From Trichodelitschia bisporula (taxonomy: Eukaryota; Ascomycota; Dothideomycetes; Phaeotrichales; Phaeotrichaceae): a stretch of DNA of 64,000 nt. The stretch spans positions 372,001 through 436,000 of the forward strand of contig ML996700.1 of NCBI GenBank assembly GCA_010356995.1, read 5' to 3'. Under the pieces are notes generated by a model. That model worked only from the letters and a program-made list of their open reading frames with translations. It had not been told where the DNA came from and searched no databases. Of the stretch, positions 11,806 through 23,021 are shown in pieces. Position 1 is the stretch's first letter. Each line of letters starts with the position of its first letter. Both the position numbers and the translations under genes were made by a program.

Positions 11806-12428
11806 TGGGGAGGAGAATGGACGAAAGGCCTAAGCAGCTTTGTGAGCTGAGAGCTTCGTATGCTACGCGTAGTTCTAATCGAACTGGGCAAAACAATCAG
11901 CGTCATCCGAAGGCTTGGCCTTGGCCATGGAACGGGCTAGGTTCACTGGATCCAGGCACGTGCTTGGCAACGGAATCCCGGATTAACTATCACCACGGAG
12001 CAAGCCGGATCTATATTTATCCGTCAGCGGATTAACCCCCACCTGCTCCCTATGTAGAAGCACGTGGTTACGCAACATACTCGTAATCTTGCCCCACAGG
12101 CTGACGCGTTACATAGCGCGTGCTGCCTAGCAGGTGAATATAGCCTCGCAGGTTATACCCCCCGCCGTCAAACATTTACTACTCTTTTTCAACCCGCCAT
12201 CACCCATACCAACAATTCTCCCTTTGCCTTTGCCTGAGCGAAAGGTCACTCACATAGGAGCTCCTCCACCTTTTCTCAAGGTCAGCATTTCCCGAAGCCT
12301 TGAATCCTCGCCTCTGAGGGCCTTTCAGGTCAACCTCTTGAATAGCGCCACCAAACCGTTGCCGCTTGTTGGGCCTCTTTTGAATCTCCCCTACATCATA
12401 TCGACGCGCTTCTAGGCGGTCAGTCATC
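11806..12428. promoter_or_regulatory. Divergent promoter, seipin / F-box gene
   Basis: This spacer of 623 bases separates divergently transcribed genes, so it must hold both promoters. Pyrimidine-rich tracts near 12180-12300 precede the F-box start. No specific factor site can be assigned with confidence. Confidence 0.45.
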
Positions 12429-13890
12429 ATGTCGTGCTCTCCCATCCTCAAAATTCCCAACGAGATCCTGGACAGCATCGCTGGTCGGCTCCCTGTCGCT
12501 GATTTCGCCAACCTCCGCCTCGTTTCGCGGGAGATGAGCAGTCGCGTTTCCTCCAAGTTTGGAGCAGTGTTCTTTCGCACGCGGCAGTTCATGCTCAGTC
12601 ACCACAGTCTTGAGACCCTGCTCAACATCGCCCGCACTCCCTATCTCGCATCTGGACTTCGGAAAGTCATCATCGGGCTGAACGAGGCCACCAACTCTAC
12701 AGGCCGCACAAAGCATAGACCTACCGCTGAGTTTATTTGCCAGCAGGATGCTCTCTTGATGAACGGCTACCACATTGCCTACCTCCGCCAGGCTTTCGAC
12801 AGTCTCAAGCAGCATGTTTCGAGGATCGAAGTTGAGGTACGCGATTATGACTCTCCAACTCGTTACCGGGAAAACACCACCTGGAAAAGCTATGGCGCTC
12901 CAACGCTCATTTCGAAGGGCATCAATGTGGGGTATAAGACTGTTGGCCCGGACAGATTCTACCGTCATGACATGCGGACCGTTGGTAGGGGCCCAAATGT
13001 CTCGATTGCTACAAAGGCAATTAGCGGCCTCCTTACCGCTCTCGGCATGAGCGACATCCAATGCACTTCGTTCAAAGTGAACGTTAGATCGGCGACAATA
13101 CCGGACAGCGCATACTACGTCCACCCGTGGATGAACATTCATGTCATCCAAAAACTCAATACGTTCCATGCAAACATCGGCCGCGTAGATTCCCGCCTTC
13201 ATGCAACTGATATGCAGCTTGCTCAGTTCCTGAGTCATGCCGTGAAGCTGCGACATCTCCGGCTGAATGCGAAGATCTTCGGAATTCTAAACAGGTGCCG
13301 GCTTGCGCTTAGAAAAGTTCAACTCGTTTCCATTGAATTTGGGACATATGAGAAGGGAGTGGAAAAATACATCGCATGGCTGGAACAATTCAGGGAAACC
13401 CTGACATCTGTCACTTTTCACAAAGTAAGCCATATCACCCCCTCATCGGCGTTGTAGTTCTTTACCCGTTGAGCTTAGCTGATATTCCCAGGTAACAACC
13501 GATTTCCTCCGACTGACGGATTACATGAGCAGCCTTCCTTGGCTGTCCACAGTCGTGTTCAAGGACTGTCACTGCTTATTTCACCAGTCCTTCTCGTGGC
13601 CACTGCCGTCCGGTCCACCCCCAGGTGCCGGTGTCATTCAAGGTCCCACGCTCTTCCCAGCTTCTCCAATGTTGGACGCCATTTGTGTTCCAGAGTTGGT
13701 GATCACTCTGGGGACTAGGTATCCTGCGGACGATGGTAAGGAGCATCTTACTAGACAATTCCACGAGCTCCAAAAGGAGATCGTCCGCCTTTGCAGCGAA
13801 CCCACAGCTTATAGCCAGACCGCGGCGTCCGAGCTGGCTAGAGAAGAGGACTGTGACAGGCCTTTGCCTGAGTTGACAGATAATCAGTAG
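12429..13890 (+). CDS. F-box protein
   Basis: Exons 12429-13424 and 13492-13890 encode 464 aa; the 67-nt intron has a GTAAGC donor and CCCAG acceptor. Residues 6-50 (ILKIPNEILDSIAGRLPVAD, then LRLVSREMSSRVSSKFGAVF) form an F-box, which would dock on Skp1 in an SCF ubiquitin ligase. The family is large in ascomycetes and mostly uncharacterised. The rest shows no WD40 repeats or regular leucine-rich repeats, though RHLRLNAKIF and similar pieces hint at irregular LRR-like structure. The substrate is unknown. The gene sits next to the repeat-rich 14-15 kb interval but looks intact. Confidence 0.8.
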
Positions 13891-14020
13891 TCTGGAGCTA
13901 GTTCATGGGGTGCTCGCTGGGACTATTACACTACGAGGTAGTCATAATATTTGTCGATTGTATAGGAAGGTCATAGTAAGATGGCGGTAACGACGATAAT
14001 GTTTACAATACGTGGACAGA

Positions 14021-14480
14021 AGTTTGTGGAGATGCAACTCTTAGTAAAATGTATGGGAAAATCGACCTTCGACTTCAACACTCCACCACTCACGCTATGA
14101 CAACTTAGATAAAATTCTGAGTTATACAATTTGTCAAACTGGTTATAAAATTTCATTCCAACTAGTCTTAGATCTACATCTCCTCTCCTGATCAACTTAT
14201 GCGTTATCGGAGAGGGTGAGTTCTAGGAGTTTTTGAGGTCTTGGTGGAAATTTACTAACAAAATCACACTTTTCAAATTCGAGTCGCGTTCTATGATAGC
14301 GCATAAGTTGAGCTAGGGAAGAGATATAAATCTAAGACTAGGTTATATGAACTATCATAATCTATTTGACAAATTTTATAACTTAGAATCTTGTCTAAGC
14401 TGCTACAGCGCGAGTGGTAGCTTGTTGAAATCGGGAACCGATTTTTCCATACATTTTACTAAGAGTGCATCTCCACAAAC
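14021..14480. repeat. Inverted-repeat (foldback/MITE-like) element 1
   Basis: The left arm, about 14021-14208, is the imperfect reverse complement of the right arm, about 14293-14480. Outer ends share TTTGTGGAGATGCA; inner ends share CAACTTATGCG. The spacer is about 85 bases. The region is AT-rich and has no coding capacity. Arm differences are mainly C/T and G/A transitions, such as CpA against TpA, on both arms. That is the pattern left by repeat-induced point mutation in ascomycetes. The element could be a foldback transposon remnant or a chance inverted duplication. I see no clear target-site duplication. Confidence 0.7.
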
Positions 14481-14689
14481 GTTGACTGCTGTTAGACGTA
14501 CAGCCTTGCTTAAAACTAGTCCCAAAGGGGTGTAGTCTGCTGACAAACGTAACATGTTCCCTACACCGCCTATGCAGCCAAAGGGCGGCCAGATAAAGTA
14601 ATATCACCCCCGGCTACCAAAATCCGGGCGTACGCGGGGACGTCACTTTTTTTGATTCGCCCTGACTACATTAAAAGTGCGCTGCAAAA

Positions 14690-15038
14690 CTTTAAATTGT
14701 GATGTACTTATGTGCCGGCATCATACACAAGTGAAACCAAGCTTATTAGAATCGCCTCAATGAGCCGAGTATTTTAGCATTACGCTCGCCACGATGGCGT
14801 TGCGGGAAAACGAGTCATTGCGATATGGAGGTATCGGGGCTAGCTACAACTTTAGCGGACCGGCGCTAAGGCCCGGTTAAAAAAGCCGTAGAGCTTCTTG
14901 TTCGCGATAACTCGTTATCTACAGCGCCATCGCGACGAGAGAAATGCCAAAATACCCAACTCGCTGAGGCGATTCTAATAAGCTTGGTTTCATTTTTGTG
15001 TGATACTGGCGCATGAGTGCATCGTGGTTTGAAGTTTG
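14690..15038. repeat. Inverted-repeat element 2, RIP-like
   Basis: The left arm (about 14690-14826) and right arm (about 14898-15038) are reverse complements. They share a perfect core around GAAACCAAGCTTATTAGAAT (left 14733-14752). The loop is about 70 bases. Outside the core nearly all differences are transitions, with TpA in the left arm where the right arm's complement has CpA. This points to RIP acting on a duplicated pair. The right arm lies in a 64-codon minus-strand open frame (14919-15113), so part of the duplicated sequence may once have been coding. Together with element 1 it fills most of the gene-free 13891-15295 interval. Confidence 0.68.
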
Positions 15039-15295
15039 GGGGGAGATTTTGATGGTGCTGGCAGAATTGGGTTTTGTAAGCACATCATACTCTTTTAGGA
15101 CTAATTCAAGCAATGCTGCACATGAAAGATTTGGGCTGTACGTCTAACCGCAGTCACAAACTTTTGTCCAGGAACTGTATGATGAAGGGGGCTGATTGGT
15201 GTATTTTGTGTATCGCAGTGCTCGTAAATAGCCACGATAACAAATACGCGATTCACCATATTGATGCCCTTGAGACTGCCTCAGATCCCGTCCAT

Positions 15296-16039
15296 CTAGC
15301 GTTTTATCTCCTTCAGCTTAGCCTCAACCACTCGCGCAACCAGTGCCTCTAATGCCCCTCCTACCACTTCGCCCTCCACATACGCCTTGACGTTCTTCTC
15401 GACGTACTTGCCCACCATATCGACCTCAACATTGACCTCATCACCCACCTCCTTCCCCGCCGTGACAACCTTCTCCTGGGTATACGCCACAAGCATAACC
15501 TCCCACCACCCTTCGTCGTCATCGACCCGCGTGACCGTCAAGCTAGCCCCATCAATCGTAATGAACCCCTTCTCCACCACATAACGCAACACGGCCTTAT
15601 CCCGAGGACTAAACCGCAGCGTGAGCGCATTCCCATCCGGCGTGCGGGAAACAATCTTCGCAGTGGTGTCCACATGTCCCTGCACGAAGTGTCCACCCAT
15701 ACGCGTGTGCGCCGACACCGCGCGCTCGAGGTTCACGCGCGAGCCTTCGCGCAGGCTGCCTAGGTTCGTGCGGCGCAGGGTTTCGGGCGCAATGCCGACT
15801 TTGAAGTCGTCGGCTGTGAAGGCGGTGACGGTTAGGCAGGTGCCGTTGACGGAGATGGAGTCGCCGAGGTTCGCGTCGGTGAGGATGGGGGCGCTGTTGC
15901 TGATGGTTAGGGAGGTGCCTTTGCCGCCGGTCTCGGTGTCGTCATAGTGTGAGAGGTTGGAGACCGCTGGGAGGTGTTAGTCGGGGGAGGCAAGCGTGGA
16001 ATGCGTACTTCCGATGGTCTCGACGATGCCGGTGAACAT
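15296..16039 (-). CDS. RIB5: Riboflavin synthase
   Basis: Exons on the minus strand are 16009-16039 and 15296-15966 (intron 42 nt), giving 233 aa. The enzyme dismutates two 6,7-dimethyl-8-ribityllumazine molecules to riboflavin, the last step of vitamin B2 synthesis. The start MFTGIVETIGT is the family hallmark and its short first exon is restored by splicing. Two lumazine-binding repeats are visible. The first covers about residues 1-95, with LGDSISVNGTCLTVT. The second begins near GGHFVQGHVD and includes KGFITIDGASLTVT. Length fits the yeast enzyme (238 aa). It is divergent from the CoA-transferase gene. Confidence 0.94.
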
Positions 16040-16823
16040 CTTGAGGGGACGAGGTTAAGGGATTGCGGGGTTGTGCGGTGATAGATGAGAGGTAGGATGT
16101 CAGATTTTCTCGGAGGCAGGCTAAGATGTGTGACTTGTTCTCGAAGATGGGAGGCTCAAGATTAAGGGTAATGGACGTTCAAACAGCAACCCGGAGATAT
16201 TTTGAGTGACACAGTTGACGCAGCAATATGATGGCGTCTTATGGTTCAAACACCCCGCACCCCACCATGTGGCATGTGCGGAATGCAGTCCCACCCCGCC
16301 GCGTCGGCAAGATGGAAGCTCCCGCCCTGTGGAACTTAGCTGGAGATTTGTCACCAACAGTCATAGCTACAGCGGGGAACCACCAGTGCGGAGCTGGACG
16401 CATAATTGGCATAAAAGCTAAGGTTATGAGGCCTGAGGGCAACTATGGTAGTATTCCGCGCTGAAACCCGTCAAGAGACGAAAGGCTTCACCCCCAAATC
16501 AAGCCTGTCAGCCACATCCAACCGGCGGCTCCTCGGCTCGGCCTGCCGTGCTCAGAACCGACCCGTCGGCCGGCCCCGGTTGCTCCGACAGCGGCGCGTG
16601 GAGAGGCGCGGGGCGAGTTTTGGCCTGCATAATCCCCATGGGCTAGCCAGGTGTCTGCGCAGAATGTGGGGGGTGAACCCGGGGGTTGGGGTGGTGAAGG
16701 GGCGGCTCGGTTGACCGGGCGGGTAGTCATCGTGCAACGCAACCCTTTTCTTGGACGGACATATATTCGTGGCATGACGCTCTCTCTTCGAATCTGTTCT
16801 TGAGTGGAAGATAATTGTCCATT
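16040..16823. promoter_or_regulatory. Divergent promoter, RIB5 / CoA-transferase
   Basis: This gap of 784 bases separates divergently transcribed genes. The overlapping short frames on both strands here do not look coding. I see no recognisable factor site. Confidence 0.4.
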
Positions 16824-18491
16824 ATGGCGTTTGTGAGAGGTCGTCTGGTCACGCGACAGCTTAGCGGCGCTGCGGCTAGTGTGCGCTCGTTTTCCGCGGT
16901 TGCGGCGAGGCGCCTTGCGAGTAGGGCGCCTGAGAATGATCGGTTGCCGCTGGCGGGTATACGTGTGTTGGACATCACCAGAGTGCTAGCCGGCGTGTGT
17001 AACATTCTTGGGTACATTGAGAGTGTTTGACTGATGGGTGCAATAGCCCTACTGCACACAGATTCTTGGAGATCTCGGGTATGATACTTTTTGAGCGAGT
17101 AGGAATAGCCTGCATTCCAAGTTGCCAGATTGAAGAAGTCAATTGCTGATATTTGATAGCGCCGAAGTCATCAAGATCGAGCATCCTGTTCGCGGAGACG
17201 ATACGAGAGCTTGGGGTCCTCCCTATGCCAAATATGCCGACCCTGACGAGCACAAAGGCCCCGGCGAGAGCGCCTACTTTCTTGGGGTACGTTGGGGAAC
17301 CATTCATGGGGAGAGTAGCTTACAGAGACAGGTGAACCGCAACAAAAAGTCAGTTGGACTGTCATTCGCCCATCCCGCCGGTGTCGAAATCTTGCACAAG
17401 CTTGCAAAGGACTGCGATGTTTTAGTTGAAAACTATCTACCCGGTGCCTTGAAGAAGTACGGCCTCGACTACCACTCCGTAGCCCAGATCAACCCGAGCT
17501 TGGTGTATGCCAGCATCACGGGTTATGGTCAAACGGGACCCTACAGCAATCGTGCGGGGTACGACGTGATGGTCGAAGCGTGAGTCACTTCAGCTGTGTG
17601 CCTTTGCACATGAACTGATGATAAATAGGGAGATGGGGCTAATGCACATCACGGGCTCTCGAGACGGGCCACCAGTCAAGGTAGGCGTGGCCATTACCGA
17701 TCTGACGACTGGCCTGTACACGTCAAACTCTGTCATGGCGGCGCTGCTTGCGAGGGTCAAGAGTGGCAAAGGCCAGCACATCGACGTGTCCCTCAGTGAT
17801 TGTCAAGTGGCCTCTCTTGCAAATATCGCCAGCTCTGCGCTTATTAGCGGCGAGAAGGACACTGGCCGCTGGGGAACTGCGCATCGTAAGCGCCCAGTCT
17901 TGAATAATCTATGCTCCTATTAACAGTCTCAGCGTCAATTGTTCCGTATCGTGGCTTCAAGACTGCCGACGGCGATATTCTGGTTGGGGGTGGGAACGAC
18001 CGTCTCTACGGCATCTTGTGCACGAAGCTGGCAAAGCCCGAGTGGATTGAGGATCCTCGCTTCGTCACTAACAACGTTCGAGTTAAGAACCGCAGCACCC
18101 TCGAATCTATGATCGAAGCAGAGATGAAGAAGCGGACAACGCAGCAATGGTTGGAGATCTTCGAAGGCAGTGGCATGCCATATGCTGCCATCAACGACAT
18201 TCTGACCACCCTCAAGCATGAACACGGTATTTGGCCCTTTCTGCGTTTTTGCTTACGGTCGCTGACTCTTGGCTTGTAGTCCTTGCCCGCGATATGGTGA
18301 AGGAGGTCGACCATCCGGCTTGTGGGCCTATCAAGCTGGTCAACACGCCAGTCAAGTATTCACACTCGAGGCCCGGCATACGGACGCCGCCACCTACGCT
18401 GGGACAGCACACGAACGAGGTGCTGCAGGAACTTCTGGGGATGGAGGAGGCGGAGATTGAGGGCTTGCGCAAGGAGGGAGTGCTTGCTTGA
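16824..18491 (+). CDS. Class III CoA-transferase, mitochondrial (SUGCT-like)
   Basis: Seven exons are proposed: 16824-16994, 17047-17078, 17160-17286, 17332-17579, 17629-17885, 17933-18226 and 18280-18491, for 446 aa. The six introns of 45-81 nt all keep frame. The CaiB/BaiF family moves CoA between carboxylic acids; the nearest familiar member is succinyl-CoA:glutarate CoA-transferase, though the substrate is inferred. The N-terminal ~35 residues are Arg/Ser/Ala-rich, like a mitochondrial presequence. Family blocks are GIRVLDITRVLAGPYCTQIL, GAEVIKIEHPVRGDDTRAWG, YFLGVNRNKKSV, DVLVENYLPG and YGQTGPYSNRAGYD. The Asp near residue 188 of the last block is the expected catalytic nucleophile. HPSIVPYRGFKTADG and GGGNDRLY follow. 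Confidence 0.9.
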
Positions 18492-18832
18492 AGAAATTGG
18501 CATGTCTAGCGTTCATGAAAAATCCTTTCGCAGCATGTGGGCATAGGAAATTTGAAGATTGTAGAAGGATGAGGCGTTGAATGTTGACAGTTCCCATGCT
18601 ATGTAGAACTAGTCGACTAGGAAGACGCTCGGTAGCTTACATAATGAAGCACATCCAAGGCCGTGCGTGCCAAGTGATGCGATTACGGACGTAGGCCAAT
18701 GGTCCGACTTCAGGCGCATCGCAAACCATCAGAACTGCAACGACAGCAACGCTTCTCGCAGCCTAATATCTTCCTCTCTATGCAAAAAGCATGATAAGAT
18801 CAATCGACTGTACCATTCTTTCTTAGTTCCCA
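18492..18832. other. Intergenic, PHD-gene promoter
   Basis: This spacer of 341 bases lies between same-strand genes. Nothing beyond ordinary AT-rich and CT-rich promoter sequence is visible. Confidence 0.35.
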
Positions 18833-20489
18833 ATGGGTTCAGTCACGTTCAGCGACGCCAATAGGGAGTCCAATGATCCCCCCGCAACACCGTACTCCGC
18901 AGTTGCACCCGTTCCCGCCGCGCATCAGGCTCCGGACCGCACATCATTGCAACATCCGACGGGCACCATCGCGGCTTCCTCCGCCTCAGCCCTTACTCCG
19001 CACCCCATTGCCGCCGTCCCTGTGCCAAGTACCGCTACGGGTACCATCCATTCACTTACTACCTCCCAAGTCCTTACTTTCAAGCTGCAAGACGGAGCAA
19101 CATCCGCACCCGCACCGTCAACTCCCGTAATGGAATACTCCGCCACAACAGAAGAACTACTCCGCCGTTTTCGCTCCCAAGTCACAGCTGCAACTGGTAC
19201 ACCCGGGTACGAAGCTGCCCGTGAACAGGTTCTCAGAGGCATGGTTACCAGCGACAAACTTCCCATCCCCCCCCCTTCGACTGCGCCCAAGCGGGGGCGC
19301 GGTCGTGGCCGTGGTCGCGGCAGTGCACTATCGAGGACGGCCTCGACGGGCGAGTCTACTCCTGTCTCTGCGTCGCCTGTGGAGCGGGGCCGGGGGCGCG
19401 TTGGGCGGCCAAGAGGTCGCGGTCGTGGAGGTGGACGGGGGGGAAAGCGTAAGCGTGAAGAGAGCGCTGACGATGACGAGGATTCTGAGGTGAGTTGTGA
19501 AACCTTTGCAAGATGCCCAAGCAGCTTTCAAGGATTGGCACTAGAAAGAAAGTGTCCTTCCTTTGTGCCAAAGAAGATCAAGCACGGGCTTGATGTATTT
19601 ATGATCCGAAAGAGATGCAAATTCTGACATTATGTAGGATGACTCCGAAATTTCGTCCAGCTATGCTCCCATGCCAACTCGGACAAAGTCTGGCCGCAAC
19701 GTCAACAAACCCACACAATTCGTACCAACTATCCCCTCACCTACTCGTGAACCGAAGCGTAGGAAAGTCCACCGACGCACCATGGATTCAGCTGTATGCA
19801 CCATGTGCAAGCGCGGTGTCAGTACGAGCCAGAATACCATCGTCTTTTGCGACAAGTGCTCAAAGCCCTACCACATGTACTGCCATGATCCTCCAATCGA
19901 CCGCGAGTTTGTCGACATTGCGGAGAAAGAGTGGTTCTGCTTGGCCTGCTCCCCAGTGGAAGGTGATCCCGCGGTGTCTAGAGCAGCAGAACTGGATGGT
20001 GGCGCAAACGCCACTTTTGAGGACAAACGCGCCTACCTGTTTTCTCTCTCACGACTTGATCTCGTCAACATGATCTTGAAAATGGCCAGCGCACACCCGG
20101 AACTTGCCATCATTCCCCTCAAAACTCCTACTACAAGCGCCACTATATCAACCCCTAATTCCACCGCAGCTCTCTCAGCGGCTCCTCAGTCGGGCTCGAT
20201 GTCAACGGCCCTCACTGGGGGCTCCACCCATGTCGCCTTCGATCCACAAACCGCCTTCGAAGAGGACTATGACTCTGATTTGCCAGCGCACTATCCTAAG
20301 CCCGGAAAGGGCCTTATTCGCAACATCATCCACTCCCCCGACGACCCTGCCTGGGTAATGGAAGACAACGATGTATTCTCTCATACAGTCAACTATGACT
20401 CCTCCGTAGAACCCAACGGCGACGGGAGTGGGCCCGGGTCTTTCGCACGTTACATCAACGCGACGTCCGACCCAACCAGGCCATCATAG
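18833..20489 (+). CDS. PHD-finger protein, probable chromatin reader
   Basis: Exons 18833-19489 and 19638-20489 (intron 148 nt) encode 502 aa. The first half is low-complexity Pro/Ser/Ala sequence ending in basic RGRGRG and GRPRGRGRG tracts that resemble AT-hooks. A C4HC3 PHD finger occupies about residues 273-323, with ligands at C273, C276, C290, C293, H298, C301, C320 and C323 (motifs CTMC, CDKC, YHMYC, CLAC). PHD fingers usually read histone H3 tails, so a nuclear role is likely. The aromatic cage cannot be judged by eye. The C-terminus has acidic and Pro/Thr-rich segments but no second domain I recognise. Confidence 0.85.
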
Positions 20490-20981
20490 TTTTCGGAGTT
20501 TGGTCGGGACATTGAGGCGGCTATATTCGGGGCCCGAACCCAACGGCCCGCTATCTAGGCTCTTCCACCGGCTATTCCTCCATTGGCTTTATATTCGCGA
20601 AGAGTGATGAACCCTGGCGAAACTGGGTTGGGGGACTGGCGTGACCTGGTTTCGGGGGCTCTAGGGGGGGGCGGGAGCCTAGGGATGGATGACGGAGCCT
20701 GTGTACAACAAGAGTCCAGCGCATTATGGGTTCCTGGCGTACTGCCGGGGTAGGTAGCTGCCAAATATGAAAGTGCCGACCTACACCGGCTTCTCTATGA
20801 TGCAATTGGCTATCAGTGCTCAACTACATTGAACAGGCAAAGGTATGTCTTGGCAAGTTGCTTCAAGGTCTATTGTCGGGTAGAAGAAAGCCAAATGAAG
20901 CATATACTACAGAAATCCATCACCAGTCACGACTCGCAAAATCGCGAATCCGGACCTCCCCGCCTTTATGTCGCGCATCCT
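20490..20981. other. Intergenic between convergent genes
   Basis: About 490 bases between convergent 3' ends. A G-rich run near 20640-20680 on the plus strand is the only notable feature. There is no supported gene. Confidence 0.35.
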
Positions 20982-21583
20982 CTACAAAGGAACGACCTTG
21001 ATCGAGCCAACAACCAGCTCGTCATGCAGACCACTGTGCGTCCCACCAGGGCAGCCGAGCTGGGAGTAAAGCTTGACAGCCCCGCGCGTCAACATGGTGC
21101 TCTTAAACAGCCCCCACTGCGCCTCGCCCCCCTGCTTCTCAACAATCAACTTCCCGACCTGCGGCAGCGAGGGAAACTTCACGCTCTTCCAGTGCAACAC
21201 ATTGTTCGCATCCACGCTGAACCCGTCCGTCATCGCCGCCGCCCCGCTCACCGGCGCCAGCGGTGCCATGTCCACGTATCCGCCCATGGCGGGCGCGGCG
21301 CCGATCGCCTTGCCGCCGCAGAGCAGTTGTGCGGACGGGCTGATGGTGCAGCTCTCCGCGTCCTTCAGGTCGGCGACGCCGGTGCCCGCGCCGTCTTTGC
21401 CGAGGTACATGCTTGTGGGCGTCCCGGCGATGGTGGCCGTGATTTGGATCGCGAAGGTGGCCGGGGCGGTGGGCGCGGCGGACGCGGCGGCGCTGCGGGG
21501 GGTCAGCATGGTGGGTTAGGGGCGGACCGGGTAGGCGGGCCGTACCTGAGTGCGACAGCGGCGGTCGCAATCGAGAACTTCAT
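20982..21583 (-). CDS. Small secreted protein, unknown function
   Basis: Two exons on the minus strand, 21546-21583 and 20982-21492 (intron 53 nt), give 182 aa. The N-terminus MKFSIATAAVALSAAASA is a good secretion signal, probably cut near an Ala around residue 18-20. The mature part is rich in Ala/Gly/Thr and probably beta-structured (FAIQITATIAGTPTSMYLGK). It has three Cys, in CTISPSAQLLC and LGCPGG, and no membrane segment or GPI signal. I do not recognise a named family; a cell-surface or extracellular matrix role is only an inference. Codon use is strongly GC-biased, like the neighbours. Long plus-strand frames over the same DNA are shadows. Confidence 0.75.
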
Positions 21584-23021
21584 TTTAAGGAGTGGTGGGG
21601 TTGGATTGGTTGGGTGTGAACGAGTGGTGCTGTTTGCGGATGAAATGGGCTCAAATGGCCGCGCGGGCAGCGGGCGTTATATACGAGCGGGGAAGGGCTG
21701 GCCGCAGCGCACTATACGCTGCTTCTTCCCATGGCATTGTGCGTGCCTTGCCGCTCGCCCGTCTTTCGTCCGTTGTCGTGCGGGTTGTCATTCCGGGCGC
21801 TGGGCGCTGGTGTCGGGGCTAGAGTGCCCTGGGATGGGGGAGGATAGGGCACACTATCGGAAGCGACGACATCCTGACATGATTGTGGTATAGGGATCGA
21901 GATAATTTGGAATTTGTGTCGAAGCTGTTAAGGCGGGGTTGGTGATGCGCTCCACGTGGGCGTGCCTGTCGTTCGTGGGAGCGCTACGAAGGAGTTAGAT
22001 CCGGCAGGTGCCGCCGCGATGCGCCCCCGATCGTGCCTGCATCCCAGCCTTGCGCAGAGCCGCACTGCCTCTGACGTATGGGCGACAGGAACGCGGGACG
22101 CACGCAAAAAGCGTACAGAGCAGCCACGGAGCCGAACCGAAGGACTCTCCGCTCTCCACAGCCTCGTCCGGGCCTCGACCACACGCTTACACAACCCCTC
22201 ACACGGGCAATGCACCACCCCCTTCGGCGCACGCCTCAACAGGAACACACTCCGATGCCCTTAATCACCCCGCGCGGCTTCATCAACCCTGCCAATAACC
22301 GAGGGGCGCGTTTGGGCGGGGCGTTCCCCGCGTGGAAGCCGGATGCAGGAACGATGGGCTAGATCCACAGCTTATCAAACCACCCGAGCCGGCGAGGTCG
22401 CTGAATCCGTCTTCAGGCCCGCCGAATTCGTACTTCCCTCGCCTTCTGCGACGCTTCCTCCGCGCCCTGCGCTGCTCGGGAGGTAAAAGCTTGACGGGGA
22501 GGACCTGCGCCCAGGCCCGGTATTACATCCACGGGAGCGGGCGGCGCCCAGGTGTGGCAAGTGATTCCGCGCTCGTGGGTCCTCGGTCGACATTGGTGGC
22601 CCCTTCATCGGGATATTCTCTGGCTGACGCTGCGTCATTGTATCACTGCGCGAGTTAGCGCAGTCTGAAGATCCCGAAGCTTTGCGAGGGCCAGTGCCTT
22701 TTAGCGGGCTTACTACGGACAGGTTACACACGGCATTATGCCTCTGGACTCCCGGGCACTTTAGCCGAAACAGGGCGCCGTTGGCGTGAAGTCGGGAATG
22801 GATATTGTCGCCAAGCACGGGTTCGGGGCGCGACGCTTCCGCCAGGACGCGGCTCGAACGTAGCCTCCCATTTCGGGACATGGTCCAGGAAGGGGAATCA
22901 TCGTAGCCGGCTTACTCCACAATCAAAGGTTTCCAAATCCATATGCACGCTTTGAAATAACCGGGCATCTAATCTTTTTTGCGGGCCCCTGGAGCCAGCT
23001 CAACAACCACCTGCGGCCAGG
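21584..23021. other. Gene-free GC-rich spacer
   Basis: About 1.4 kb that includes the secreted-protein promoter. Frames on both strands are GC-rich shadows of one another with no domain or good splice structure. No RNA gene or repeat is evident. Confidence 0.4.

Noticed and set aside
20829-21893. Plus-strand open frame of about 350 codons
   Set aside because: It is a GC-rich shadow of the secreted-protein gene on the other strand, which has a clear signal peptide and intron; the plus frame has no ATG-proximal domain and is Arg/Gly-rich by composition.
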